NCBI GenBank assembly: GCA_021414025.1
Contig: JAIOPG010000002.1
Span: forward strand, 310,001-374,000
From: Planctomycetota bacterium
GTDB lineage: Bacteria; Planctomycetota; Phycisphaerae; Phycisphaerales; SM1A02
Direction of reading: 5' to 3'
Length of the DNA stretch: 64,000 nt
Shown here in pieces: positions 9,200-17,173 of the stretch. The translations under genes and the position numbers were made by a program. The notes beneath the pieces were generated by a model, which had not been told where the DNA came from, did no database searches, and was given only the letters and a program-made list of their open reading frames with translations. Position 1 is the first letter of the stretch, and every line of letters begins with the position of its first letter.

Positions 9200-9202
9200 G
9201 GG

Positions 9203-9550
9203 CTACGCCTGCAAAGCTTGTTCGCGATTCTCGACCACAGTGAACACCGTGGTCAGGCGGGCGATTTCAAGAATGCTCCGCACCCTCGGGGAGAGGTTGC
9301 AGATGATGAACTTGATCTGGTTCTTGCGGGTGGTCTGCAGGGCCTCGATCAGCGTGGCCAGTCCGCTGGAGTCCATGTAGGGGACGTCGGAGAGGTCCAC
9401 GACCAGGCGGCCGGGCTTGCTCTTGAGCGATTCGGTCAATTTGGCCCGCAGCGCCGGCGACCGGGCCATGTCCACGTCCCCCTTGGGGCGCAGCGCGAAC
9501 CCGTCCGGCAGAGTCTCGATCTCGACGACGAGGATGGTTGCCCCTGACAT
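9203..9550 (-). CDS. STAS-domain protein (anti-sigma factor antagonist or MlaB-like)
   Basis: A single STAS domain of 115 residues. The segment DVPYMDSSGLATLIEAL (about 59-75) holds the serine that is phosphorylated in SpoIIAA/RsbV proteins. Two roles fit. Its position between an RsbW-like kinase and other regulators suggests a partner-switching antagonist. Its three-base spacing from mlaE suggests an MlaB-like subunit of the lipid transporter. The conserved DSSG favours the phospho-switch reading, but both may hold. A TAGCAT box 7 bases before the ATG indicates its own promoter, so STAS and mlaE form a unit separate from the kinase. Confidence 0.85.
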   Translation of the reverse strand: MSGATILVVEIETLPDGFALRPKGDVDMARSPALRAKLTESLKSKPGRLVVDLSDVPYMDSSGLATLIEALQTTRKNQIKFIICNLSPRVRSILEIARLTTVFTVVENREQALQA

Positions 9551-9557
9551 GCGATGG

Positions 9558-9563
9558 ATGCTA
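9558..9563 (-). promoter_or_regulatory. Close -10 box of the STAS-mlaE unit
   Basis: On the minus strand TAGCAT ends 7 bases before the ATG at 9550. No ribosome-binding site lies between. Confidence 0.5.
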
Positions 9564-9583
9564 GTCGAACTCCTGCCGACCTG

Positions 9584-10114
9584 CTAGCCCGCGGCCCGCT
9601 CGCCGTGCCCGGATTGGCTCCGACAAGTGGACGCGCCGGATTTCGCCGCCGCCTGATCGAGGTACTTTTCAGTCACCAGGCGCATGCCGCCGCCGGGGCG
9701 CTGGGAAAATTGGACCACGTCCATGAGCGAGTGGATGAGATGCACGCCGAGCCCGCCGGGACGAACGTCCTCGAGCTTGCGGCCCTTGAGTTGCGAGGGA
9801 TCGACCTGGGGGGCGAGGTCGTCGATCTGAATGCGCAGGCCCTTGGGACTCTTGAGTTCCCAGGCGGAAATCCAGATGCGGCTGTCCGGATCGTTCTTGT
9901 ATCCGTGCCGGATGATGTTGGTGAGCGCCTCGTCGATGGCCAGCGCGATGTGCCCGCACGCGGGCTCGTCCAGGCCGGCGCGGGAAGCGAGCTCGCAGAG
10001 CATCGCGCGGACCGGCGCCATCAATTCCGGGCGGCTCAAAATACAGGTTTGAAGGTGCGGTTCATCCATGAGCGAACGACTGGGCGGGGTTTGGAGGAGA
10101 CACATTACCCCCAT
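9584..10114 (-). CDS. RsbW/SpoIIAB-like serine kinase (anti-sigma factor)
   Basis: GHKL-fold ATPase of the RsbW type, which in known systems binds a sigma factor and phosphorylates a STAS antagonist. The N-box ALAIDEALTNIIRHGY (about residues 61-76) has the Glu-Ala-x-x-Asn signature, and a G-box-like DVRPGGLGVHLIHSLMD follows around 118-134. The C-terminal end is Ser/Arg rich and not conserved. The start is uncertain: ATG 10114, ATG 10105 and ATG 10069 (MDEPHL...) are all in frame and none has a clear ribosome-binding site. The adjacent STAS protein is the obvious partner. No sigma factor gene is in the window. Confidence 0.82.
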   Translation of the reverse strand: MGVMCLLQTPPSRSLMDEPHLQTCILSRPELMAPVRAMLCELASRAGLDEPACGHIALAIDEALTNIIRHGYKNDPDSRIWISAWELKSPKGLRIQIDDLAPQVDPSQLKGRKLEDVRPGGLGVHLIHSLMDVVQFSQRPGGGMRLVTEKYLDQAAAKSGASTCRSQSGHGERAAG

Positions 10115-10122
10115 ATTTTCGG

Positions 10123-10473
10123 TTAGGAAGCCGCCGGGGGTGAGAAATTTTTACTTTTACACCATTCAACCCACTTTTCAATCGCATCGGCTCTTTTACT
10201 CGGACTATCGCTCCAGAGGTATCCCAGCGTGGTGCCGGTCAACTTCTGCAGCGACTGCTGGGCCGCCCAGCGCACCAGCGGATCCTCGCTCTGCAGCGCG
10301 GGCACGATCTGCGGAACCTTGGATTCGTCGCCGCTGGCGCCGGCCTGCAGCACCGCGTTCATGCGCACGTCCGGGTCGGGGCTCTGCAGCGGGGGGCCGG
10401 AATCGACCGAGCTGCAGGAGGCCAGGAGCAGAAGGCTGGCCGCCGCGAAGAGAGGGCCGAAGTGACGATTCAT
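10123..10473 (-). CDS. Small HEAT-repeat lipoprotein
   Basis: A 116-residue secreted lipoprotein. The signal peptide (MNRHFGPLFAAASLLLLASC) ends in a type II lipobox with Cys20 as the acylated residue. The mature part contains about two HEAT-like helical repeats (DPDVRMNAVLQAGA and EDPLVRWAAQQSLQKLTG), then a Trp-rich end (KWVEWCKS). HEAT repeats mediate protein contacts; nothing shows a catalytic role. It diverges from guaA, with start codons only about 15 bases apart, so the two promoters must overlap. A larger HEAT lipoprotein of similar design is at 55.0 kb. Confidence 0.7.
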   Translation of the reverse strand: MNRHFGPLFAAASLLLLASCSSVDSGPPLQSPDPDVRMNAVLQAGASGDESKVPQIVPALQSEDPLVRWAAQQSLQKLTGTTLGYLWSDSPSKRADAIEKWVEWCKSKNFSPPAAS

Positions 10474-10488
10474 ATCGAGAGTTGTACC

Positions 10489-12078
10489 ATGAGCCGCTCA
10501 ACGGAATCCTCCATGAGTTCTGAAAAGACGCTGCAAGACAAAGACACCATTCTGGTCCTGGATTTCGGAAGCCAGTACGCGCAGTTGATCGCGCGGCGCG
10601 TCCGCGAGGCGGGGGCCTTCAGCCTGCTGGTCGCCCCGAACGAACCGCTGGAGAAACTGAGGGCGCACCATCCCAAGGGGATCATCCTCAGCGGCGGACC
10701 CTCCAGCGTGACCGAGGCCGGCGCCCCGCGCTGCGACGCGAAGTTGTTCGAGCTGGGCGTGCCCGTGCTGGGCATTTGCTACGGCATGCAGCTGGGCTGC
10801 CAGTTGCTCGGCAGCAAGGTGGGCAGCGCTCCGGCGCGCGAATTCGGCCGGACCAAGCTGCACGTCAAGAATTCCAACGGGTTGCTGCATGGCATTTCCT
10901 CGCCGGCGACGGTGTGGATGAGCCACGGCGACCAGGTCACCGGGTTGACCGAGGAATTCGAAGTCCTGGCCAGCACGCCCACCTGCCCTGCGGCGGCGGT
11001 GAAGCACCGCAAACACAATTTCTGGGGTGTGCAATTCCATCCCGAGGTGACCCACACGCCCTGCGGCGTCGACCTGCTGCGGAACTTCCTGCAGAACGCC
11101 TGCGGCTGCACCGGCAGTTGGGCGATGGCCGACTTCCTCGAGGAGGAGGTGTCGCGGGTGCGTCGTCAGGTCGGCAAGGACCGCGTCATCTGCGGGCTCT
11201 CCGGCGGCGTGGACAGCGCCGTGGCCGCGGCCCTGATCGCCCGCGCCGTGCCGGGTCAGATGACCTGCATCTTCGTGGACAACGGGCTGCTGCGCAAGAA
11301 CGAGCGCGACCTGGTCGAGAGCGCCTTCCGCCACCACTTCGACGTGGAGTTGAAGGTGGTCGACGCGCGCAAGGAATTCCTGGGCGATCTGGCCGGCATC
11401 GAGGATCCGCAGGAGAAGCGACGGCGCATCGGCCACCGCTTCATCGAGGTCTTCCAGCGCGCCGCCAAGGAAGTGCGCGGCGGGGTAAAGTTCCTCGCCC
11501 AGGGCACGCTCTATCCCGATCGGATCGAGAGCGGCCAGAGCCACGCGGGCACCGCCGCCAACATCAAGATGCACCACAACGTCGGCGGACTGCCGGAGGA
11601 CCTGGGTTTCGAGCTGGTCGAGCCGCTCAAGGACCTCTTCAAGGACGAAGTGCGCAGCCTGGGCGAGGTGATCGGTCTGCCCTCGGCGCTGGTCTGGCGC
11701 CATCCCTTCCCTGGGCCCGGGCTGGCCGTGCGGATCATCGGCGATGTCACCGAGGAGCGGCTGGCGCTGCTGCGCGAGTGCGACTTCATTTTGCTGGAGG
11801 AGATTCACGCCGCCAACCTCTACCGCACCACCAGCCAGGTCTTCGCGGTGCTGCTGCCGGTGCGCAGCGTTGGCGTGATGGGCGACGGCCGCACCTACGA
11901 CTCGGTGGTCGGCCTCCGCGCCGTGGAGTCGAGCGACTTCATGACTGCGGACTTCTGCCGGCTTCCCTGGGACGTGCTGGCCCGCGTCTCCAGCCGGATC
12001 GTGAACGAGGTGCGCGGCGTCAATCGCGTGGTCTACGACATCAGCACCAAACCTCCCGCCACGATCGAATGGGAGTAG
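10489..12078 (+). CDS. guaA: GMP synthase (glutamine-hydrolysing)
   Basis: Converts XMP to GMP with glutamine and ATP in the last step of guanine nucleotide synthesis. The N-terminal class I glutamine amidotransferase has the nucleophile in GICYGMQLG and the His/Glu pair in VQFHPEVTHT. The central ATP-pyrophosphatase has the P-loop LSGGVDSAVAA. The C-terminal dimerisation domain carries HPFPGPGLAVRI and ends with KPPATIEWE, the canonical GuaA terminus. ATG 10489 gives 529 residues (E. coli 525); ATG 10462 or 10513 is possible. The next frame begins three bases after the stop. Confidence 0.97.
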   Translation: MSRSTESSMSSEKTLQDKDTILVLDFGSQYAQLIARRVREAGAFSLLVAPNEPLEKLRAHHPKGIILSGGPSSVTEAGAPRCDAKLFELGVPVLGICYGMQLGCQLLGSKVGSAPAREFGRTKLHVKNSNGLLHGISSPATVWMSHGDQVTGLTEEFEVLASTPTCPAAAVKHRKHNFWGVQFHPEVTHTPCGVDLLRNFLQNACGCTGSWAMADFLEEEVSRVRRQVGKDRVICGLSGGVDSAVAAALIARAVPGQMTCIFVDNGLLRKNERDLVESAFRHHFDVELKVVDARKEFLGDLAGIEDPQEKRRRIGHRFIEVFQRAAKEVRGGVKFLAQGTLYPDRIESGQSHAGTAANIKMHHNVGGLPEDLGFELVEPLKDLFKDEVRSLGEVIGLPSALVWRHPFPGPGLAVRIIGDVTEERLALLRECDFILLEEIHAANLYRTTSQVFAVLLPVRSVGVMGDGRTYDSVVGLRAVESSDFMTADFCRLPWDVLARVSSRIVNEVRGVNRVVYDISTKPPATIEWE

Positions 12079-12081
12079 CCC

Positions 12082-14541
12082 ATGTACGACGTGATCGGCG
12101 ATGTCCACGGGCATGCGGAGGAGCTTGAGGCGCTGCTTGATCACCTGGGCTATGAAAGAAAATCCGGCGTCTACCGTCACTCCGATCGCGTGGCCGTGTT
12201 TCTCGGGGATTGGATCGACCGCGGGCCGGGCATCCGCCGGACGCTGGAGATCGTGCGCTCCATGGTGGAGGCCGGCACCGCGAAGGCCGTCATCGGCAAC
12301 CATGAATTGAACGCGCTGGCCTGGGCGACGCCGCGCACGCCGCAGCAAACGCAGGACGATTCACAGAACTGGTGCCGCGCCCACACCGAGAAGAACCGGC
12401 GGATCCACAGCCAGACGCTGGCGCAGATTCCGCCGGCGGAGTTCGTCGAATGGCTGAACTGGTTCCGCACGCTTCCGTGGTGGCTGGATCTGGGCGAGTT
12501 GCGCTGCGTCCACGCTTGCTGGGACGCGCGGGGAATGCGGGTGCTTCGCGAGGCCTTCGGAAATGACTGGACCACGACCGACGAGGTGATCCGCGCCGTG
12601 CATGCGCGCGGCTCGCCACAGGAGACCGCCATGGAATGCATCCTCAAGGGTCCGGAGGTCGACCTTCCCGCCGGGGTCACCCTTGCGGATCCCGAGGGTT
12701 TCGCCCGCAAAGTCATGCGGACGCGCTGGTTCGGAGAGGGCGGGGCCAGGACCTACGCCGATCTCGCTTTCCCGCTGCGCAGCGGAGTTCCGGTCGATCC
12801 GTTGCCGCAGGAAATCATCCGTGACGCCTTCCATTACGGCGCCAAGGAGCCGCCGGTCATCGTTGGCCACTACTGGATTCCGGGCACGGCCCCGGCCCAG
12901 CCGCTGGCGCCAAACGTGGCGTGCGTGGATTATTCCGTGGCGCGCGGCGGGCGGCTGATGGCCTATCGATGGAAGGGCGAGCCGATCCTGAAGGCGGAGC
13001 ATTTTGTGTCGGTTCCCATGCGGCCAGACGGTCGCGGCGGGAATCCGGTCGCGGGGAATTCAGTCGGTAGCATCTATAGGCGCATGACTCCCGCCACCGT
13101 CGCCACCAAGACCCAGGAGCCGGCGCCCGGCGGCGTTCTGCCCGCGCTGGCGCAGCATCCGGCCGTGCGCGGCGCGATCGACCAGATCGTGAATCAACTG
13201 AAGTTGTCGTCGCAGGATCTGACCGGCGCCAAGCCCGCCACCCAGGCGGGGCGCGAGACGCTCAACGGCTGGCTGGAGCGGGCCAAACTGGTGCGGGCCC
13301 GCGGCGGCTACTACCCCTACATCGGCAGCGGCCGCGGGCGCGGCGCGCTGGTGGAGCTGCTCGATGGCAGCGTGAAGTGGGACATGATCAACGGCATCGG
13401 AGTGAACATGTTCGGCCACTCCGATCCCGGGGTGACCCGCGCCTGTCTGGAAGCCGCAATGGCCGACGTGGTGCTTGAGGGAAACCTGCAATTCAACGCC
13501 GATAGCGTGGCGTTCGCGGAATTCCTGACCAAGGAAGCGGGGCGAGCCAGCGCCCTGCAGTATTGTTTCGTCACCAACTCCGGCTGCATGGCCAACGAGG
13601 CGGCACTGAAGATCTGCCAGCAGAAGCGCCAGGGCGCGCCGCGGGTCATCGCATTCAACGACTGTTTCATGGGTCGCAGCGTGGCGATGAGCCAGATCGG
13701 CGACGAGCCCGCCTACCGGCAGGGGCTGGCGCAAAACATTCTCGTGGACTACATCCCGTTCTACGATCCCGACCTCGGTGCGACCAGCACCGAGGCGTCG
13801 CTGGCGAAACTGGAGGAGTGCCTTCGCCGCTATCCGGGTCAGCACTCCTGCTTCGTCTTTGAATTGATCCAGGGCGAGGGCGGATTCAACGTCGCGCCGC
13901 GCGAGTTCTTCACCACGCTGATGAAGGCCTGCAAGGCGGCGGGCGTGCCGGTGTGGGATGACGAGGTGCAAACCTTCGGGCGCACGCAAAGCATGTTTGC
14001 CTTTGAAGCCCTGGGATTGGGCGAGCTCATCGACGTGGCCACCATCGGCAAGATCAGCCAGGCCTGCGCCTGCCTCTACACCTCCGACATGAATCCCAAA
14101 CCGGGGCTTCTCAGCGGAACCTTCAGCGCCAGCGCCACATCGTTCCATGCGGGGCTTTCCATGTTGACGCGCCTTCGGGATGGCGGCTTCTACGGACCGG
14201 AGGGTCGGATCGCCAAGCTGCACGCCGCGTTCCGGGCCAAGGCCGATGATCTGGTGAAGCGCCGCGGCGAGTTCTTTCCGCCGGTGAAGAAATCGCATGG
14301 CCTCGAGAGCCGCAGCCATGTCGGCGGCGCGGGCGGCATGATGCGCTTGACGCCCTTCGGCGGGGACAAGGAGAAGATCACCAAGCTGCTGCAGAATCTC
14401 TTCGAGGATGGCGTGATCGCCTTCCTCTGCGGCCACGGGCCCTTCCATCTGCGTTTTCTTCCGCCGATCGGCGTGATGGAGCCCGCGGAGTTCGGTCCCG
14501 TCTTCGAGATCCTGGAAAAGTCGCTGGAGCGGACCACGTAG
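12082..14541 (+). CDS. Metallophosphoesterase fused in frame to AstC-like class III aminotransferase
   Basis: One uninterrupted 819-codon frame encodes two enzymes. Residues 1 to about 330 are a PrpE/Ap4A-phosphatase-like metallophosphoesterase, with metal-binding motifs GDVHG (Asp7, His9), GDWIDRGP (42-49) and GNHE (72-75). Residues 335-819 are a PLP-dependent class III aminotransferase with the motif DEVQTFGRT and the candidate Schiff-base Lys657 in IGKISQAC. Because astA and astD follow directly, the second half is probably succinylornithine transaminase (AstC). No stop separates the halves, so translation from 12082 must give the fusion. An in-frame ATG at 13084, preceded by a -10-like box, could also give the aminotransferase alone. 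A natural fusion and a lost stop (or a sequence error) cannot be told apart here. Confidence 0.75.
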   Translation: MYDVIGDVHGHAEELEALLDHLGYERKSGVYRHSDRVAVFLGDWIDRGPGIRRTLEIVRSMVEAGTAKAVIGNHELNALAWATPRTPQQTQDDSQNWCRAHTEKNRRIHSQTLAQIPPAEFVEWLNWFRTLPWWLDLGELRCVHACWDARGMRVLREAFGNDWTTTDEVIRAVHARGSPQETAMECILKGPEVDLPAGVTLADPEGFARKVMRTRWFGEGGARTYADLAFPLRSGVPVDPLPQEIIRDAFHYGAKEPPVIVGHYWIPGTAPAQPLAPNVACVDYSVARGGRLMAYRWKGEPILKAEHFVSVPMRPDGRGGNPVAGNSVGSIYRRMTPATVATKTQEPAPGGVLPALAQHPAVRGAIDQIVNQLKLSSQDLTGAKPATQAGRETLNGWLERAKLVRARGGYYPYIGSGRGRGALVELLDGSVKWDMINGIGVNMFGHSDPGVTRACLEAAMADVVLEGNLQFNADSVAFAEFLTKEAGRASALQYCFVTNSGCMANEAALKICQQKRQGAPRVIAFNDCFMGRSVAMSQIGDEPAYRQGLAQNILVDYIPFYDPDLGATSTEASLAKLEECLRRYPGQHSCFVFELIQGEGGFNVAPREFFTTLMKACKAAGVPVWDDEVQTFGRTQSMFAFEALGLGELIDVATIGKISQACACLYTSDMNPKPGLLSGTFSASATSFHAGLSMLTRLRDGGFYGPEGRIAKLHAAFRAKADDLVKRRGEFFPPVKKSHGLESRSHVGGAGGMMRLTPFGGDKEKITKLLQNLFEDGVIAFLCGHGPFHLRFLPPIGVMEPAEFGPVFEILEKSLERTT
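13068..13083 (+). promoter_or_regulatory. Possible internal promoter for the aminotransferase part
   Basis: TAGCAT followed by CTATAGGCGC precedes the in-frame ATG at 13084, exactly at the boundary of the two domains. The layout resembles the close -10 boxes elsewhere in the window, so the aminotransferase may have its own short-leader mRNA. Confidence 0.4.
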
Positions 14542-15645
14542 ATGTTCGTCATTCGCCAGGCGACCCTCGAGGATCTTCCGACGCTGCTCAAGCTGGCGAA
14601 GATGGTCCATTTCCTGAACCTGCCGGCAGACCGCGACATCATCGCGACCAAGATCAGCCGCAGCCGCCTGAGCTTCGCGGACCGGCAGACGGACACGCGC
14701 CACCGGCAGTTCATGTTCGTGCTGGAGGACGCCGAAACCGGCAACGTGATCGGCACCAGCGCCGTGATCGCCTGCATCAGCTGGAAGGGCTGGCCGCATG
14801 TCTTCCTTGAGGTCCGCAAGCGGCACTTCTACTCCAACGACCTGCAGCAGGGGCAGAGCCATGTCACGCTCGAGTTCGGCACCGACGAGAGCGGCCCGAG
14901 CGAGGTCGGCGGACTGATCCTCGCCCCGGGCTACCGCGGGCACGCCGAGAAGCTTGGCTCGCTGCTCTCGCTGATCCGCTTCCACTTCATCGGTCTGCAC
15001 AAGAAGTGGTTCGCACCGCGCATCCTCGCCGAGATGATGGGGCCGGTGACGCCGGACAGCCGCACGCTGCTCTGGGAGTACCTCGGCCGGCGCTTCATCA
15101 ACCTCTCCTACCAGGAGGCGGATCTTTTCTGCCAGCACTCCAAGGAGTTCATGACCAACCTCTGGCCGCGCGGCGAGATCTTCGCCAGCATTCTGCCGCC
15201 CGACGCGCGGGCGCTGATCGGCAAGGTGGGCGAGGAGACGCTGGCGGCCAAAGCGATGCTCGACCGCCAGGGTTTTCAGGTCACCACGCATGTGGATCCC
15301 TTCGACGGCGGGCCCTACCTGGAGGCCGACCGCGACTCCATTCCCATGGTGCGGCAGACCAAGGAGCTCAAGTTGACCGCCCTGTCCAAGCGCGAGGCGG
15401 GAGTGCTGGCCTTCGTCAGCCACAGCAGCAAGGAGCATGGCTTCCGCGCGGTGCGCACGCTCTGCCAGATCCGCAATGGCGGGGTGGAGATTTCAAGGGA
15501 AGCCGCCGAGGCAATCCATGCGCGCGAAGGCGCGAAGGTGGGCGTCTCGCTGCACGCCGAGCGATCGCCCAAGGCAGGCGTGGCGAAGAAGTCCTCCGCC
15601 AGGACAACAACCGTGAAGCGCCGCAAGACATCGCGGGCCAAGTGA
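14542..15645 (+). CDS. astA: Arginine N-succinyltransferase
   Basis: First enzyme of the AST arginine-degradation route: succinyl-CoA plus arginine gives N2-succinylarginine. The 367-residue protein fits the AstA family (E. coli 344), which has a GNAT-like fold. Recognisable segments are FVIRQATLEDLPTLLKLA at the start, GTSAVIACI, the acyl-CoA-loop region EVGGLILAPGYRG (about 131-143), RFHFIGLHKKWFAPRILAEM, and a conserved stretch ending FCQHSKEFMTNLWPRG. The extreme C-terminus is a Lys/Arg/Thr-rich tail not usual for the family. The ATG directly abuts the upstream stop and astD follows by one base, so the operon is tight. Confidence 0.85.
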   Translation: MFVIRQATLEDLPTLLKLAKMVHFLNLPADRDIIATKISRSRLSFADRQTDTRHRQFMFVLEDAETGNVIGTSAVIACISWKGWPHVFLEVRKRHFYSNDLQQGQSHVTLEFGTDESGPSEVGGLILAPGYRGHAEKLGSLLSLIRFHFIGLHKKWFAPRILAEMMGPVTPDSRTLLWEYLGRRFINLSYQEADLFCQHSKEFMTNLWPRGEIFASILPPDARALIGKVGEETLAAKAMLDRQGFQVTTHVDPFDGGPYLEADRDSIPMVRQTKELKLTALSKREAGVLAFVSHSSKEHGFRAVRTLCQIRNGGVEISREAAEAIHAREGAKVGVSLHAERSPKAGVAKKSSARTTTVKRRKTSRAK

Positions 15646-15646
15646 C

Positions 15647-17143
15647 ATGACCCTCTCGAGCGAATGGATCCTGCGCAACCCGTCGGATTTCATCGACGGC
15701 CAGTGGCGGGCGATTCCGGGCGACTCGATTCAAAGCCGAAATCCCGCCGATCCCGATGCGACGGCCTGGTCGGGCGCGGCGAAACCGGAGCACGTTGACG
15801 CCGCGGTCAGCGCGGCGCGTTCGGCCTTTCCAAGCTGGAGACGGAAGCCGCTTGCGGAGCGGGCCCAGCAACTGCGGGCCTTCTCGACCGCGGTGAAAGC
15901 CAACGCCGAGGCGCTGGCGCGGACCATCACGCTGGAGATGGGCAAGACCCTTGCCGAGAGCCGCGCCGAGGTCAAGCTGCTTTCGGACAAGATCGACATC
16001 ACGCTGCAGCCCGCGACGATCTCGCGGGTCGCCGACTTCGAGGTCGACGCAGGCGGCGGCCGCAGAGGGTTCTGCCGCTTTCAGCCTTTCGGCGCGGTCG
16101 CCATCCTTGGCCCATTCAATTTTCCTGCGCACCTTCCCAATGGCCACTGGGTTCCCTCGCTGCTGATGGGCAACACCATCATCTTCAAGCCGAGCGAGAA
16201 GACTCCGGCGACCGGGCAGTGGATCGCCGCGCTCGCCAAGGAGGCGGGCTTTCCCAACGGCGTCTTCAATGTCCTCCAGGGCGGCGTGGAGACCGCGAAG
16301 CAACTGACGCGGCACGAAGGAGTCGACGGCATCATGTTGACCGGATCCTGGCCCGCCGGCCGCAGCGTGCTCGAGGCGAACCTGGACCGGCCGGGGCGGA
16401 TCGTGGCCCTTGAGATGGGCGGCAGCAATCCCGCCATCATCTGGGAGGACGCCGACCTGCGCACCGCGGTGATCGAGTGCGTGCGCAGCGGATACGCCAC
16501 GACCGGCCAGCGCTGCACGTGCACTCGTCGCATGATCGTGCACCGCTCCTGCGCCGACCGCTTCGTGACCGCCTTCACCAAGGTCGCCAGCACGATGGTC
16601 ATCGCGCCGGGCGACGCGCCGGAGCCCAATTTCATGGGGCCTCTGGTGGATCAGCGCGCGGCGGAGGCTTTCCTAAGCCGGCAATCGGACCTCCGCGCCC
16701 GCGGCGGGCGCGTCCTGCTGGAAGGCGTCCGCATGGAGCGCAAGGGATTCTTCGTCACGCCAAGCCTGATCGAGGTTCCGCGCTTCGAGCGCGCCACGGA
16801 CGCGGAGACCTTCGCGCCGCTGGTGCAGGTGAGCGTGGTCGATGAATTCGAGGACGCCATTGCCCAGGCCAACGCGACGGAGTTCGGGCTGGCGGCGGCG
16901 ATCTTCACCAAAAAGGAATCCCTCTGGCGCGAAGGTCTGCAGGGGATCAAGGCGGGCTGCGTGAACTGGAACTCGGGCACGGCCGGGGCCAGCAGCAAGC
17001 TGCCCTTCGGCGGCACGGGCCGCAGCGGCAACCTTCGTCCCGCGGGCCTCTTCGCCGTGGACAGCGCGGCCTATCCGGTGGCCTCGCTGGAGGGCGGCGC
17101 CGATGTCGCCGTGCCCAGCGGCCTGCACTGCGATGTGACGTAG
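15647..17143 (+). CDS. astD: Succinylglutamate-semialdehyde dehydrogenase
   Basis: Aldehyde dehydrogenase oxidising N-succinylglutamate semialdehyde to N-succinylglutamate with NAD, fourth step of the AST route. The 498-residue length is right. The catalytic Cys290 lies in GQRCTCTRR, a form characteristic of AstD, and the general-base Glu is in LEMGGSNP. The NAD-binding GSWPAGRS region and the C-terminal PFGGTGRSGN are also present. It follows astA by one base. Succinylarginine dihydrolase (astB) and succinylglutamate desuccinylase (astE) are not in the window, so the pathway must be finished by genes elsewhere. Confidence 0.88.
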   Translation: MTLSSEWILRNPSDFIDGQWRAIPGDSIQSRNPADPDATAWSGAAKPEHVDAAVSAARSAFPSWRRKPLAERAQQLRAFSTAVKANAEALARTITLEMGKTLAESRAEVKLLSDKIDITLQPATISRVADFEVDAGGGRRGFCRFQPFGAVAILGPFNFPAHLPNGHWVPSLLMGNTIIFKPSEKTPATGQWIAALAKEAGFPNGVFNVLQGGVETAKQLTRHEGVDGIMLTGSWPAGRSVLEANLDRPGRIVALEMGGSNPAIIWEDADLRTAVIECVRSGYATTGQRCTCTRRMIVHRSCADRFVTAFTKVASTMVIAPGDAPEPNFMGPLVDQRAAEAFLSRQSDLRARGGRVLLEGVRMERKGFFVTPSLIEVPRFERATDAETFAPLVQVSVVDEFEDAIAQANATEFGLAAAIFTKKESLWREGLQGIKAGCVNWNSGTAGASSKLPFGGTGRSGNLRPAGLFAVDSAAYPVASLEGGADVAVPSGLHCDVT

Positions 17144-17173
17144 CGTTCAAAGGCGCGTCCCGGTCGGGCGCCG

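Noticed and set aside
7478-9547. A long plus-strand frame covering part of dprA and the mlaE-STAS genes
   Set aside because: It conflicts with three genes having clear family motifs, and its composition is that of a shadow.
13060-15438. A 792-codon minus-strand frame opposite astC-like and astA
   Set aside because: No family motifs; the plus-strand genes are well supported and tightly spaced.
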